NCBI RefSeq assembly: GCF_032229225.1
Contig: NZ_CP135076.1
Span: 1,841,001 to 1,905,000, forward strand
Length of the DNA stretch: 64,000 bases
Origin: Stakelama saccharophila
GTDB taxonomy: Bacteria; Pseudomonadota; Alphaproteobacteria; Sphingomonadales; Sphingomonadaceae
Direction: 5' to 3'
A program made the position numbers and the translations under genes. This document shows positions 42,099-50,918 of the stretch, in pieces; position 1 is the stretch's first letter; every line of letters begins with the position of its first letter. The notes under the pieces are model-generated. The model did no database searches. It saw only the letters and a program-made list of their open reading frames with translations, and was not told the DNA's origin.

Positions 42099-42736
42099 GC
42101 GACGAGACGCCGCCACCCGAACGCCCGCGCTGGCGCCGTTGGCTGACGCTGGGCGAAATCCTCGCCGTCTTCGGCCTGCTCATCTCGGGGCTGACGCTAT
42201 GGAACAATGTCGCGATGCGCCACAGCCAGGAAGATGCACGCGCCAAGGAGGCCGCGCGCGAGGCCAAGGCAAAGGAGATCGCCGAGCGGGAACAGGCACT
42301 GGTGTCGTTCAACGGCACCATGAAAGGCGGTGGCGACGTGCTGGCGCTGCAGGACATGGCCGATCACGGCGTACAGAGCATCGATGTACGCTTTCCCCCT
42401 TCGCTGGGGCTGCCGGTGCGGCAGGCGATGGTCCAGCCGCAAATTGAGGCGGGCTGGTTCGAGGACAAGCTGCTCGCGATCACCGATGGCGGGCCGGATG
42501 CTGTCGAAGGGCGGCTACCGGTGGCGATCACCGCGTCCTATTGGGATGGCGATCGCCATCGCACCGACAAGGCGATTTACGATGTGGTCTTCACCACCGA
42601 AGGGCGGATCCTGCGCAGCCGTGATTTGAAACTGCGCGGCGTCGTCCTGCGACAGCGTATTCACGGTGATGCCGGACCGAAGCTCGACACCATGTGGAAA
42701 GCCGAGCGTAAACGACTGAAAAGCAACACAGGTTAA
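42095..42736 (+). CDS. Single-pass membrane-anchored protein of unknown function
   Basis: I do not recognise this 213-aa protein. It starts with a short Pro/Arg-rich cytoplasmic stretch and one membrane segment (about 20-40, LGEILAVFGLLISGLTLWNN). A charged helix (EDARAKEAAREAKAKEIAERE), probably a coiled coil, follows, then a compact alpha/beta domain to the end. The topology suggests that the C-terminal domain is periplasmic. The GTG at 42095 overlaps the preceding stop by 4 bp. Its 3' end faces the M24 peptidase gene across 43 bp. Confidence 0.7.
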   Translation: MSDETPPPERPRWRRWLTLGEILAVFGLLISGLTLWNNVAMRHSQEDARAKEAAREAKAKEIAEREQALVSFNGTMKGGGDVLALQDMADHGVQSIDVRFPPSLGLPVRQAMVQPQIEAGWFEDKLLAITDGGPDAVEGRLPVAITASYWDGDRHRTDKAIYDVVFTTEGRILRSRDLKLRGVVLRQRIHGDAGPKLDTMWKAERKRLKSNTG

Positions 42737-42779
42737 CCGATTGCGGCAGACGATGCCGCCGGCAGTCGTCGCTGTCCCG

Positions 42780-44027
42780 TCATCCCATCGGGCGCTCGAT
42801 CGATGGCGGCGGCTGACTGAAGAATTTCGGCCCGGTTTCGGTCATGTGGAAACAATCCTCCAGGCGAACACCGAACCTCCCGGGGATATAGATGCCGGGC
42901 TCGTCGGAAAAGCACATGCCGGGCGCGAGCTTCGTCATCTCGCCGCGCACCAGGTTGACCGGCTCGTGCCCGTCCAGGCCGATACCGTGGCCGGTTCGGT
43001 GCGACAGGCCGGGCAGCCGGTATCCCGGCCCGTAGCCGAGCGACTCGTAATAACGGCGAACGGCATCGTCGACACTGCCCGCCGGCGCGCCAATCTTCGC
43101 GGCTTCGAACGCGACCTGCTGCCCGCGATGAACCTGGTTCCAGACCTTGCGCTGCTCGGCCGACGGCTCGCCGTGGACGAAGGTTCGCGATACGTCGGAC
43201 TGATAGCCGTGAACGGTGCAGCCGCAATCCATCAGCACGATTTCGCCGTCACGCACCTGCTGCGGCTTGCCCGAACCGTGGGGATAGGCCGCCGCTTCGC
43301 CGAGCAGGATGAGGTTGAACTCCACTTCGCCGCCCAGTGCCGTGGTGGCCGCCGTCATCAGCGCACCGATATCCGCCGGCGTCATGCCGCGTTCCACGCG
43401 GGGGTGGGTCCAGCGATAGGCCGCGATCGTCACATCGGTCGCGATCTGCATCAGCGCGATTTCGGCGGGCGTCTTGATCATCCGGCATCCCCGTACCACC
43501 GGGTTGGCCGACACGATCCGCGCGTCCGGGAGAAGGCGTTGCAAGCCGTCCACCGCGAAATATCGCACCGTTTCCTCGATGCCGATCGGCCGGCCGGCCA
43601 GGCCCCGCTCCTTCAGGAACCCGGCGACCAGCTTCAGCGGATTCTCATCCTCCTGCCAGACGCGGATATCGGCCTCGATGCCCAGCGTCTCCTTGACCGA
43701 CGGCGCCTCGAAAAACGGCGTCGTGATACATGGTTCGCCATCGGCCGGCAGGATCAGCGCGGTGAGCCGTTCGCTGCGCCACCAGCGGACGCCGGAAAAA
43801 TACGTCATCGACGATCCCGGCTCGATCAGCACCGCGCCGATGCCATTGTCGCGCATCAGCTTCTGCGCCTTCGCGACACGACGCCGGCGTTCATCGGCGC
43901 CGATGGGCCGGGCATTGCCGGTGATATCCGACAGGCCGGACGTATCGATCTCCGCGGCGCGAAGCAGGCGCGGCAGCACCAACGGGGCGAGCGCGGCCCC
44001 GGCGATCCACTGACGCCGGCCGATCAC
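42780..44027 (-). CDS. M24-family Xaa-Pro peptidase with Tat-like signal
   Basis: A 415-aa pita-bread metallopeptidase. Metal ligands are visible in VLMDCGCTVHGYQSDVSRTF (two Asp), GHGIGLDGHE (His), FSDEPGIY (Glu) and RLEDCFHMTE (Glu). The N-terminus GRRQWIAGAALAPLVLPRLL has the twin-arginine pattern, so the enzyme is probably folded with its metals and exported by Tat. It overlaps the upstream transporter gene by 4 bp, so peptide hydrolysis and solute uptake may be linked. Confidence 0.87.
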   Translation of the reverse strand: MIGRRQWIAGAALAPLVLPRLLRAAEIDTSGLSDITGNARPIGADERRRRVAKAQKLMRDNGIGAVLIEPGSSMTYFSGVRWWRSERLTALILPADGEPCITTPFFEAPSVKETLGIEADIRVWQEDENPLKLVAGFLKERGLAGRPIGIEETVRYFAVDGLQRLLPDARIVSANPVVRGCRMIKTPAEIALMQIATDVTIAAYRWTHPRVERGMTPADIGALMTAATTALGGEVEFNLILLGEAAAYPHGSGKPQQVRDGEIVLMDCGCTVHGYQSDVSRTFVHGEPSAEQRKVWNQVHRGQQVAFEAAKIGAPAGSVDDAVRRYYESLGYGPGYRLPGLSHRTGHGIGLDGHEPVNLVRGEMTKLAPGMCFSDEPGIYIPGRFGVRLEDCFHMTETGPKFFSQPPPSIERPMG

Positions 44028-45343
44028 GCGGCCGCTTCCAATTGCCCGCGACCATCGGTTTCCGGCTCGCCCGCCGCGACGACCGTCGCCAGTACCAGGT
44101 CACCGGTGACGTTCAGGGTCGTCCGGCACATATCGAGAAAGCGGTCGACCCCCAGCACGAGCCCGATGCCCGCGGGCGGCACGCCGACCATGCCGAGGAT
44201 CAGCGCCACGACCGGCAAGGATCCTGCCGGCACGCCGGCGGTGCCGATTCCGCCGAGAATACAGATCAGCATTACCGTGAACTGCTGCACGATGGAGAGG
44301 TCGACGCCGAAGAACTGGGCGAGGAACAGGACCGTCACGCCCTCGAACATCGCCGTACCGTTCTGGTTCGCGGTTGCCCCGATCGTCAGCACGAAGCGCG
44401 CCACGCGGGGCGGCAGCTTGAGTTCCGTATCCGCGACGCGCAGCGAGGTCGGTAGCGTGGCGTTCGACGAAGCGGTCGAAAACGCCATCACGCTCGCCTC
44501 CTGCGTTTCCCGGAAGAACGCCAGCGGCGACCGCTTGGCGAGGAAGATCAGCAGCAGCGGGAAGACCACGAACATCTGCACGCCGAGCGCGGCCAGAACG
44601 ACCCCGACATAGGCCGACAGGCGGACCAGCAGATCCCAGCCGAACAGGGCGGCGAGGTTGAACATGAAACAGAACACCGCGATCGGCGCGAGCTTGATGA
44701 CGAGGCCGATCAACCGCATCGCCACCTCGAACACGCCTTCGACGACATTTTTCAGCCGCTCGACTTCGGGCTTGTCCACCAGCACGATTCCGATGCCGAA
44801 GAACAGGGCGAAGAACATCACTGCCAGGATGTCGTTGTCGGCCATGGCCGCGATGACATTGGACGGCACGATGCCGAGCACCGCGTCCATGCCATGCGGC
44901 GTATCGCCGCTGCGCGACAGGATCGCATTGGCGCGCCCGCCCGCATCGGCCAGCATCTGCTGCGCCATGGCAGGGTCGACCCCGCGGCCCGGCTGCAACA
45001 GGTTCACCAGCACGATGCTGACGACCACCGCGATGGTGGAAACGGCCACCGTCAGGATCAGCGTGCGCAGCCCGACGCGGCGCAGCGAACGGATTTCGCC
45101 CATCTCCGCTATCCCGACGACCAGCGCGGAAAACAGCAGCGGAATGACCAGCATGAACAGCAGCCGCAGGAACAACTGCCCGATCGGGCCGGTGACATAG
45201 CTCGTCACGAATGCCACCCAGGGCGCATCGGCCGCGGTCACGTGCACGACCAGGCCCCCGACAAGCCCGATTAGGAAGCCCGCGAGCATCTGCATCTGCA
45301 AGGAAATGCCGCGGCGCTCCGTCGCCTGTTCGGCTGAATCCAT
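44024..45343 (-). CDS. Dicarboxylate/amino acid:cation symporter (DAACS family)
   Basis: A 439-aa membrane protein with eight predicted helices plus re-entrant loops. Signature features are the serine-rich re-entrant stretch FSTASSNATLPTSL, the NQNGTAMFEG segment and GGIGTAGVPAGSLP. This is the GltP/DctA family, which takes up glutamate, aspartate or C4-dicarboxylates with Na+ or H+. The exact substrate is not decidable from the sequence. Co-transcribed with the downstream M24 peptidase. Confidence 0.9.
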   Translation of the reverse strand: MDSAEQATERRGISLQMQMLAGFLIGLVGGLVVHVTAADAPWVAFVTSYVTGPIGQLFLRLLFMLVIPLLFSALVVGIAEMGEIRSLRRVGLRTLILTVAVSTIAVVVSIVLVNLLQPGRGVDPAMAQQMLADAGGRANAILSRSGDTPHGMDAVLGIVPSNVIAAMADNDILAVMFFALFFGIGIVLVDKPEVERLKNVVEGVFEVAMRLIGLVIKLAPIAVFCFMFNLAALFGWDLLVRLSAYVGVVLAALGVQMFVVFPLLLIFLAKRSPLAFFRETQEASVMAFSTASSNATLPTSLRVADTELKLPPRVARFVLTIGATANQNGTAMFEGVTVLFLAQFFGVDLSIVQQFTVMLICILGGIGTAGVPAGSLPVVALILGMVGVPPAGIGLVLGVDRFLDMCRTTLNVTGDLVLATVVAAGEPETDGRGQLEAAA

Positions 45344-45376
45344 TATCGTCTACCCCCTCGAATTCCACTTTGGCGC

Positions 45377-46003
45377 TCAGGCATAGGCATAGGGACCGCC
45401 TTTGGCGAGTGCTGCCTGATATCCGGGCCTCTGATGAATGGTGTCGAGCCACCGAAGCGTTGCCGGGCGGCTCTCGTTCAGCCCGGCGCGCGCCCGCGCT
45501 GCCTCCAGCGGAAAGCTCATCATCACATCGGCTGCGGTGAACCGATCGCCGGCGAACCAGGGCCGGTCGGAAAGCTCGGCTTCGACATAATCGAGATGAA
45601 CGTCGATCATCGGTTGAAAGCGTTTCTGCGCGGTTTTGCCGAGTAGCGGCACCCGGCTGAGCACGAGCTTCGTGAACAGCGGCGGCATCAGCGAGCCCTC
45701 GGCATAATGCAGGAAATGGCGATATTGCAGCATCGAGCGGCGGTGCGGCGGCGGTCCGAGCTTCCCATCCGCTTTCTCGACCAGATATTCGACGATGGCG
45801 CCGGTTTCGGCGATGACGGTGCCGTCATCCTCCAGCAGCGGCGCTTTGCCGAGCGGATGAACCCGCCGCAGTTCGGGCGGCGCCAGCATCGTTCCGGAAT
45901 CGCGCTCGTAGCGCTTCACGCGATAGTCGAGGCGGAGTTCCTCCAATAGCCAGAGAATGCGTTGCGAGCGTGAATTTTCGAGATGGTGAACGACAAGCGA
46001 CAT
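45377..46003 (-). CDS. Glutathione S-transferase
   Basis: A 208-aa GST with an N-terminal thioredoxin-like domain (VVHHLENSRSQRILWLLEEL, where Ser/Arg near residue 11-13 is in the glutathione site; HPLGKAPLLEDDGTVIAETGAIVEYL) and a helical C-terminal domain (FTAADVMMSFPLEA). Family members conjugate glutathione to electrophiles; the substrate is unknown. Lies between the symporter and recA on the same strand. The gap to recA (214 bp) contains no recognisable gene. Confidence 0.9.
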   Translation of the reverse strand: MSLVVHHLENSRSQRILWLLEELRLDYRVKRYERDSGTMLAPPELRRVHPLGKAPLLEDDGTVIAETGAIVEYLVEKADGKLGPPPHRRSMLQYRHFLHYAEGSLMPPLFTKLVLSRVPLLGKTAQKRFQPMIDVHLDYVEAELSDRPWFAGDRFTAADVMMSFPLEAARARAGLNESRPATLRWLDTIHQRPGYQAALAKGGPYAYA

Positions 46004-46217
46004 CGGCCGAAACTCCGCCAGAAATCCGGTGGCGAAGCGATACCGCCTTGCCGTGCGCCGTGCAAAGCCACTCTGTCGCCTCGGCAGAATCGCGGAATGC
46101 CGGATACTGCGCCGTCACGGAAACCAGGCGCCGCGACGGCACAGGTCCCGTGACGGGATATTTTCATGGACGACCCGCCCCGCCGTCCGGGATGCGGGGG
46201 CGGCAACCCGAAGTCGG

Positions 46218-47297
46218 TCAGGCGTCGGCGTCGGGCCCGGCCATCATCTCCTCGGACACCTCCTCCGTCCTGCCGCGAATCGCCCGTTCCAGTTTTTCGA
46301 GCATTTCGGGATTTTCCTTGAGGAAGGTCTTGGCATTCTCCCGCCCCTGACCGATCCGGACGCTGTCATAGGAAAACCATGCCCCGGCCTTCTCGACCAG
46401 CCCGGCCTTCACGCCCAGGTCGAGCACTTCGCCGATCTTGGAGATACCCTGGCCGTACATGATGTCGAACTCGATCTGCTTGAACGGTGGTGCGACCTTG
46501 TTCTTCACCACCTTCACCCGGGTCGAGTTGCCGATCACCTCGTCGCGATCCTTGATCGCGCCCGTCCGGCGGATGTCGAGCCGAACGCTGGCATAGAATT
46601 TCAGCGCGTTGCCGCCCGTCGTCGTTTCCGGGTTGCCGTACATCACGCCGATCTTCATGCGAAGCTGATTGATGAAGATCACCATGCAGCGCGAGCGGCT
46701 GATCGAGCCGGTCAGCTTGCGCAGCGACTGCGACATCAGGCGCGCCTGCAGGCCGACATGGCTGTCGCCCATTTCCCCCTCGATCTCCGCGCGCGGGGTC
46801 AGCGCCGCCACCGAATCGACGACCAGCACGTCGATGGCGTTCGATCGGACCAGCGTATCGGTGATCTCCAGCGCCTGCTCGCCGGTATCGGGCTGCGACA
46901 CGATCAATTCGTCAATATCGACGCCGAGCTTGCGGGCATATACGGGGTCGAGTGCGTGTTCGGCATCGACGAAGGCTGCGGTGCCCCCCACTTTCTGCGC
47001 CTCGGCAATCACGTGCAGCGCCAGCGTCGTCTTGCCGGAACTTTCGGGGCCGTAGATCTCGATCACGCGACCGCGCGGCAACCCGCCGACCCCCAACGCA
47101 ATGTCGAGGCCGAGACTACCGGTCGAGATGGCCTCGACCTGCATCGTCTCCTTCTGGCCCAGCTTCATCGCCGAACCTTTTCCGAAGGCCCTGTCGATCT
47201 GCGCCAGTGCCGCGTCGAGCGCCTTCTGCCTGTCGCCCGTCGCCTTGTCGTTGGATGCTGCCATATCGCTGTCGATGACCTTCAGATTTGCCGCCAT
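46218..47297 (-). CDS. recA: DNA recombinase RecA
   Basis: Strand-exchange protein and SOS co-protease. The 359-aa product has Walker [10 protein letters not shown], loop L1/L2 region with [25 protein letters not shown], and a C-terminal acidic tail. The ATG at 47297 gives [11 protein letters not shown]; a second ATG 11 codons later (MAASNDK) is possible. A LexA box and matching promoter lie upstream (47351-47388). Confidence 0.96.
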   Translation of the reverse strand: MAANLKVIDSDMAASNDKATGDRQKALDAALAQIDRAFGKGSAMKLGQKETMQVEAISTGSLGLDIALGVGGLPRGRVIEIYGPESSGKTTLALHVIAEAQKVGGTAAFVDAEHALDPVYARKLGVDIDELIVSQPDTGEQALEITDTLVRSNAIDVLVVDSVAALTPRAEIEGEMGDSHVGLQARLMSQSLRKLTGSISRSRCMVIFINQLRMKIGVMYGNPETTTGGNALKFYASVRLDIRRTGAIKDRDEVIGNSTRVKVVKNKVAPPFKQIEFDIMYGQGISKIGEVLDLGVKAGLVEKAGAWFSYDSVRIGQGRENAKTFLKENPEMLEKLERAIRGRTEEVSEEMMAGPDADA

Positions 47298-47350
47298 GAA
47301 TGAAGCTCCCGTCGCTAGATCATTCGCGTCCGTTCTTCAACGCGGGAGGA

Positions 47351-47388
47351 TTCGTACACCAGATGTTCCATGAGAACAAGTGCCGAAC
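47351..47388 (-). promoter_or_regulatory. recA promoter with alphaproteobacterial LexA box
   Basis: On the minus strand GTTCGGCACTTGTTC (47374-47388) fits the alphaproteobacterial SOS operator GTTC-N7-GTTC. Its second half overlaps a -35 box TTGTTC (47374-47379), spaced 17 bp from a -10 box TACGAA (47351-47356). LexA binding would cover the -35, giving simple SOS repression of recA, whose ATG is 76 bp from the operator edge. Confidence 0.8.
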
Positions 47389-47424
47389 ATTTTGTCGCCG
47401 CCGCCGCCCCGAACGTGCCAGGCA

Positions 47425-48447
47425 CTACTCCGCGCGCCCGAGGATCCGGCGGTAAAGCGCGATATAGTCGTCGGCCATTCGATCGACGCCGAACCGGGCT
47501 TCGACCGCGCGGCGAATGGCGAGGCGATCCAGATCCCCGGCGCGCTCGATCGCTTCGGGCACCTGGTCGGGCCGATCGACCAGGAAGCCGGTGACACCGT
47601 GTTCGATCAGTTCGGGCATTGATCCGCGCCGCGTGGCGATGACCGGTGTGCCACAGGCCATCGCCTCGATGACCGACAAGCCGAAGGGCTCCTCGAAATT
47701 TATCAGATGCAACAAGGCGCGTGCCGCCCCGAGTGCCTCCACGCGCCGGGCGCCACCGACCGGTCCGTGATACCGGACCGTCACGCCGTCGAGGGCCGGC
47801 GCGACGATGCTGTCATAATATTCCCGGTCCTGAACGATCCCGTAGAGGTCCAGCCGGCGACCGCAGGCGCGCGCGGCGGCGATCGCCTCCGCCACGCCCT
47901 TGTCGGGGTGGATGCGGCCGAAGAACAGCAGGTCTTCGCTGCCCTGCGCATCGAACGCGAACGCGTCGAGCGCGATGCCATGGTGGATCGTCGCCGCATA
48001 GGAAAGATCGGGATGGCGGTCCGCATCGCTGATCGCGACGTAATGCACGCGGTGCTGATATGGCCGGTACATCGGCAGGATGCGATCCGAAGAAAAGCCG
48101 TGGATCGTGGTCACCATGGGCGTCTCGACCAGATCGGCGAAGGCATGGGCGGGAAAATCGGCCTGGTTGTGGATCAGGTCGAACCGCTCCGCCTGGCGGA
48201 ACAGGTGCGCCAGGTGCCGAAACTCCCAGACCTTGGCGTCGATGGCAGGATCTTCGGCATAGGGTGCGGGCACCACGCCGTCGAGCGCGGCGCTGGTGAT
48301 GCTGTCGCGGGTCGCGAACAACGTCACATCGATTCCGCGTGCGACCAGTGCTTCGGTCAGGAGGCTCGTGACCAGTTCCCACGGGCCGTAATGGCGCGGC
48401 GGTGTACGCCATGCGATCGGGGCGAGCATCGCGATCCGCATGCTCAT
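47425..48447 (-). CDS. Glycosyltransferase family 4 protein
   Basis: A 340-aa GT-B glycosyltransferase. The N-domain starts RIAMLAPIAWRTPPRHYGPWELVTSLL (acceptor side), and the C-domain has LLFFGRIHPDKGVAEAI, MACGTPVIATRRGSMPELIEHG and the family EX7E (EPFGLSVIE). The sugar donor and acceptor are unknown. It overlaps the upstream GH13 gene by 4 bp, so the two probably form an operon for one carbohydrate. No signal peptide, so it acts in the cytoplasm. Confidence 0.87.
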   Translation of the reverse strand: MSMRIAMLAPIAWRTPPRHYGPWELVTSLLTEALVARGIDVTLFATRDSITSAALDGVVPAPYAEDPAIDAKVWEFRHLAHLFRQAERFDLIHNQADFPAHAFADLVETPMVTTIHGFSSDRILPMYRPYQHRVHYVAISDADRHPDLSYAATIHHGIALDAFAFDAQGSEDLLFFGRIHPDKGVAEAIAAARACGRRLDLYGIVQDREYYDSIVAPALDGVTVRYHGPVGGARRVEALGAARALLHLINFEEPFGLSVIEAMACGTPVIATRRGSMPELIEHGVTGFLVDRPDQVPEAIERAGDLDRLAIRRAVEARFGVDRMADDYIALYRRILGRAE

Positions 48448-50045
48448 CGTGCACCACCCAGGCGGAGCAGCAGCCCTTCGTTCGGGGCCAGCGCGTCGCC
48501 GAGCGTGGCATCCGGAAGCGTCGACACCAGCAACTCGGCCGCGCCGCTGTCGTCCGGCAGAATGAGGCGACGCGGCTCGCCCGTCAGGTTGAGCGCGATC
48601 AGCAACCGCTCGTCACCATGTCTTCGTTGATAGCACAAGGTGCCGGAATCGGCCGGCAATGCGGCATATTCGCCGATCCTCAGCGCCGGGCTGGCGCGCC
48701 GCAGGGCGAGCAATGTGCGGTACAGCGACAGCATCGAATTCGGGTCCCCTGCCTGGTTCGCCACGTTGCGCACCGTCCAGTCCTCGTGGAGTGGCAACCA
48801 CGGCTCGAAATCGCTGAATCCGGCATGGGGCGATCCGTCCCATGCCATCGGCGTGCGCGCCCGATCCCGGCCCAGGCCCAGTCCGGGCTGGCGCAGGTCC
48901 TGCGGGTCGCGGACGCGGTCGGGCGGGATTGCCACGCGGCCGATGCCAAGCTCGTCCCCCTGATAGAGCGTCGGCGTGCCGCGCAGCGTCAGCAGCAGCA
49001 TCGCCGCGACCCGGGCCTGATCCGCGCCCAGCCGATCGGCGATACGCGGCGCGTCGTGACTGCCCATGACCCAATTGGGCCAGCAACCGGGCGGCAGCGC
49101 GGCTTCATAGGCGGCGATGGTCGGGGCCAGACTGGCGGCATCCCACGAAGCGTCCAGAAGCTGGAAATTGAATGGCAGGTGCACGCCGGGCGCATCCGGC
49201 GTGCCGTAATATTCCATCAGCGCGTCGAGCGGCAGGAAAATCTCGCCGACCAGCAGACGCTCGCCATAGCTGTCGGCAAGGCTGCGGAATTCGGCGGCGA
49301 TCTCGTGAACGTCCGGCTGATTGGTCGAATGGTGCTGCAGCACCTTGTATTTCTCGCCCATGTCCGGCCGGTAATGGGGGTTCACCGGATTGTCGGGCAG
49401 CCCCTCGGCCTTCACCATGTGCCACAATACGTCGATGCGAAAGCCGTCGACCCCGCGATCCAGCCAGAACCGCAGCACGTCGATCATCGCGGATCGCACG
49501 TCCGGATTGCGCCAGTTGAGGTCGGGCTGCTCCTTCAAAAAGGCATGAAGGTAATATTGGCCGGTCGCGGCGTCGAATTCCCAGGCCGAACCGCCCATGT
49601 CGCTGGTCCAGTTATTGGGCGGTCCGCCGTCCGGGGCGGGATCGCGCCAGATGTACCAGTCGCGTTTCGGACTGGCGCGCGACTTGCGGCTTTCGATAAA
49701 CCAGGGATGCCGATCCGAACTGTGGTTGGGCACGAAGTCGAGCAGCAGCTTCAGCCCCCTGGCATGGGCCGCACAGAGCAGGCGGTCAAAGGCCGCGAGG
49801 TCGCCGAAAACCGGCGCCACGTCGCAATGGTCGGTGATGTCATATCCGAAATCGGCCATGGGCGAAGGAAAGATCGGCGACAGCCAGATCGCATCCACGC
49901 CTAGCGCGGCTATATAATCGAGCCGCCGCTCGATCCCGCGTAGATCGCCGATTCCGTCGCCGTCGCTGTCCTGAAACGACCGGGGATAGATCTGGTAAAT
50001 GACGCCGCGTTCCCACCAGGCATGATCTTCCAGGCTCAGGCGCAT
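48444..50045 (-). CDS. GH13 alpha-glucosidase
   Basis: A 533-aa alpha-amylase-family enzyme of the oligo-1,6-glucosidase / alpha-glucosidase type. Conserved regions: DFVPNHSSDRHPWF (region I), GFRIDVLWH with the nucleophile Asp (II), LVGEIFLP with the acid Glu (III) and GSHDAPRI with the third Asp (IV). No signal peptide, so it would hydrolyse intracellular alpha-glucosides. Linkage preference is not visible. It precedes a GT4 gene with a 4-bp overlap. A possible stress-sigma promoter lies just upstream. Confidence 0.9.
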   Translation of the reverse strand: MRLSLEDHAWWERGVIYQIYPRSFQDSDGDGIGDLRGIERRLDYIAALGVDAIWLSPIFPSPMADFGYDITDHCDVAPVFGDLAAFDRLLCAAHARGLKLLLDFVPNHSSDRHPWFIESRKSRASPKRDWYIWRDPAPDGGPPNNWTSDMGGSAWEFDAATGQYYLHAFLKEQPDLNWRNPDVRSAMIDVLRFWLDRGVDGFRIDVLWHMVKAEGLPDNPVNPHYRPDMGEKYKVLQHHSTNQPDVHEIAAEFRSLADSYGERLLVGEIFLPLDALMEYYGTPDAPGVHLPFNFQLLDASWDAASLAPTIAAYEAALPPGCWPNWVMGSHDAPRIADRLGADQARVAAMLLLTLRGTPTLYQGDELGIGRVAIPPDRVRDPQDLRQPGLGLGRDRARTPMAWDGSPHAGFSDFEPWLPLHEDWTVRNVANQAGDPNSMLSLYRTLLALRRASPALRIGEYAALPADSGTLCYQRRHGDERLLIALNLTGEPRRLILPDDSGAAELLVSTLPDATLGDALAPNEGLLLRLGGAR

Positions 50046-50065
50046 ATCATCCCCTCAGCCGCTCA

Positions 50066-50091
50066 AACCCGCATGTGGCCACCCGCGTTCC
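50066..50091 (-). promoter_or_regulatory. Possible EcfG-type promoter for the GH13-GT4 pair
   Basis: On the minus strand GGAAC (50087-50091), a 17-bp spacer and GGTT (50066-50069) resemble the general-stress sigma EcfG consensus GGAAC-N16/17-CGTT with one mismatch. It is about 20 nt before the GH13 ATG, which follows an AGGGGA box. Confidence 0.3.
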
Positions 50092-50171
50092 TCGCAAGGA
50101 CGGATTTCGAGCGAAGGGTGAGATCGAAGCGCCTTCTCGAACGAACCATCTACCCGACGACCGGGAGTAAA

Positions 50172-50187
50172 ACTGATTTAAATCAGT
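50172..50187. promoter_or_regulatory. Perfect 16-bp palindrome in a divergent intergenic region
   Basis: ACTGATTTAAATCAGT is an unbroken two-fold symmetric sequence, AT-rich in a GC-rich setting, in the 249-bp gap between the divergent GH13 gene and the SRPBCC-ADH-SDR cassette. Likely a binding site for a dimeric regulator acting on one or both sides. The regulator is unknown. Confidence 0.45.
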
Positions 50188-50244
50188 ATTTAGCCCTGAT
50201 TTTTGCGCACGGACCGTTTTTCGCCGGCATTTCGGGGAAAACAC

Positions 50245-50269
50245 GGAACGAGTGGCCAGGTCGAGCGCT
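50245..50269 (+). promoter_or_regulatory. Possible EcfG-type promoter for the SRPBCC-ADH-SDR cassette
   Basis: GGAAC (50245-50249), 16-bp spacer, CGCT (50266-50269): one mismatch to the EcfG consensus CGTT at the second box. It would give a short leader with the AGAGAGGAG ribosome-binding site before the ATG at 50295. Fits the view that such cassettes are part of the general stress response; not proven. Confidence 0.35.
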
Positions 50270-50294
50270 GTGCCCCCAAGAGAGGAGACAGCGA

Positions 50295-50918
50295 ATGAGA
50301 CGTCCAGCGGTGCTTGTCGCCGGTGTTTTTGTCGGCGGGCTTACGGCTCTAGGCGGTGTACTGCTCGCCCGATCGGGTACGAAACGGGGTGCGCATGATG
50401 ATGCGCCGGGCCGCACCGCGCGCACCAGCCGTTTCGGAAACTATGACGTCACGGGCGCGACCGTGACGATCACGAAACCGCCTCGCGATGAATTGTTCAG
50501 GCGCTGGCGCGACTTTGAAAAGCTTCCCGACTTCATGGAAAATCTCGAAACTGTCGAGCGGCGCGGCGACGGATGGCGCTGGACGATAAAGGCGCCGGGC
50601 GGGAAAACCGTTTCCGTCGATACCGAAATTGCCGAGGAGCGCGACGGTGCGCTGATCGCCTGGCGATCGGTGGAAAGCTCCGACATCGACACCGAAGGCA
50701 GGGTCGCATTCCATGATGCGCCCGGTGGCGGAACCCAGGTGTCGCTGACTGTCGCCTACAAGCCGCCACTCGGAAAGACCGGAAAAGCGGTCGCGAAGAT
50801 TTTTCAGCGCGAACCGGCGATCCAGGCCCGGCGTGATCTCAGACGGTTCCGGATGCTGATGGAAACCGGCGAGATCGCGACCTCGCACAACCGGCGCGAT
50901 GCAAAGGAGACGACCTGA
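50295..50918 (+). CDS. SRPBCC-family protein with N-terminal membrane anchor
   Basis: A 207-aa protein with one N-terminal hydrophobic helix (RRPAVLVAGVFVGGLTALGGVLLA) and a cyclase/dehydrase-type START-like domain (about 50-190; TITKPPRDELFRRWRDFEKLPDFMENLETVER, PPLGKTGKAVAKIFQREPAIQ). The domain family binds hydrophobic ligands; none can be assigned. First gene of a three-gene operon with a zinc-dependent dehydrogenase and an SDR, with a one-base stop/start overlap. Start at 50295 chosen for its strong Shine-Dalgarno sequence. Confidence 0.85.
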   Translation: MRRPAVLVAGVFVGGLTALGGVLLARSGTKRGAHDDAPGRTARTSRFGNYDVTGATVTITKPPRDELFRRWRDFEKLPDFMENLETVERRGDGWRWTIKAPGGKTVSVDTEIAEERDGALIAWRSVESSDIDTEGRVAFHDAPGGGTQVSLTVAYKPPLGKTGKAVAKIFQREPAIQARRDLRRFRMLMETGEIATSHNRRDAKETT

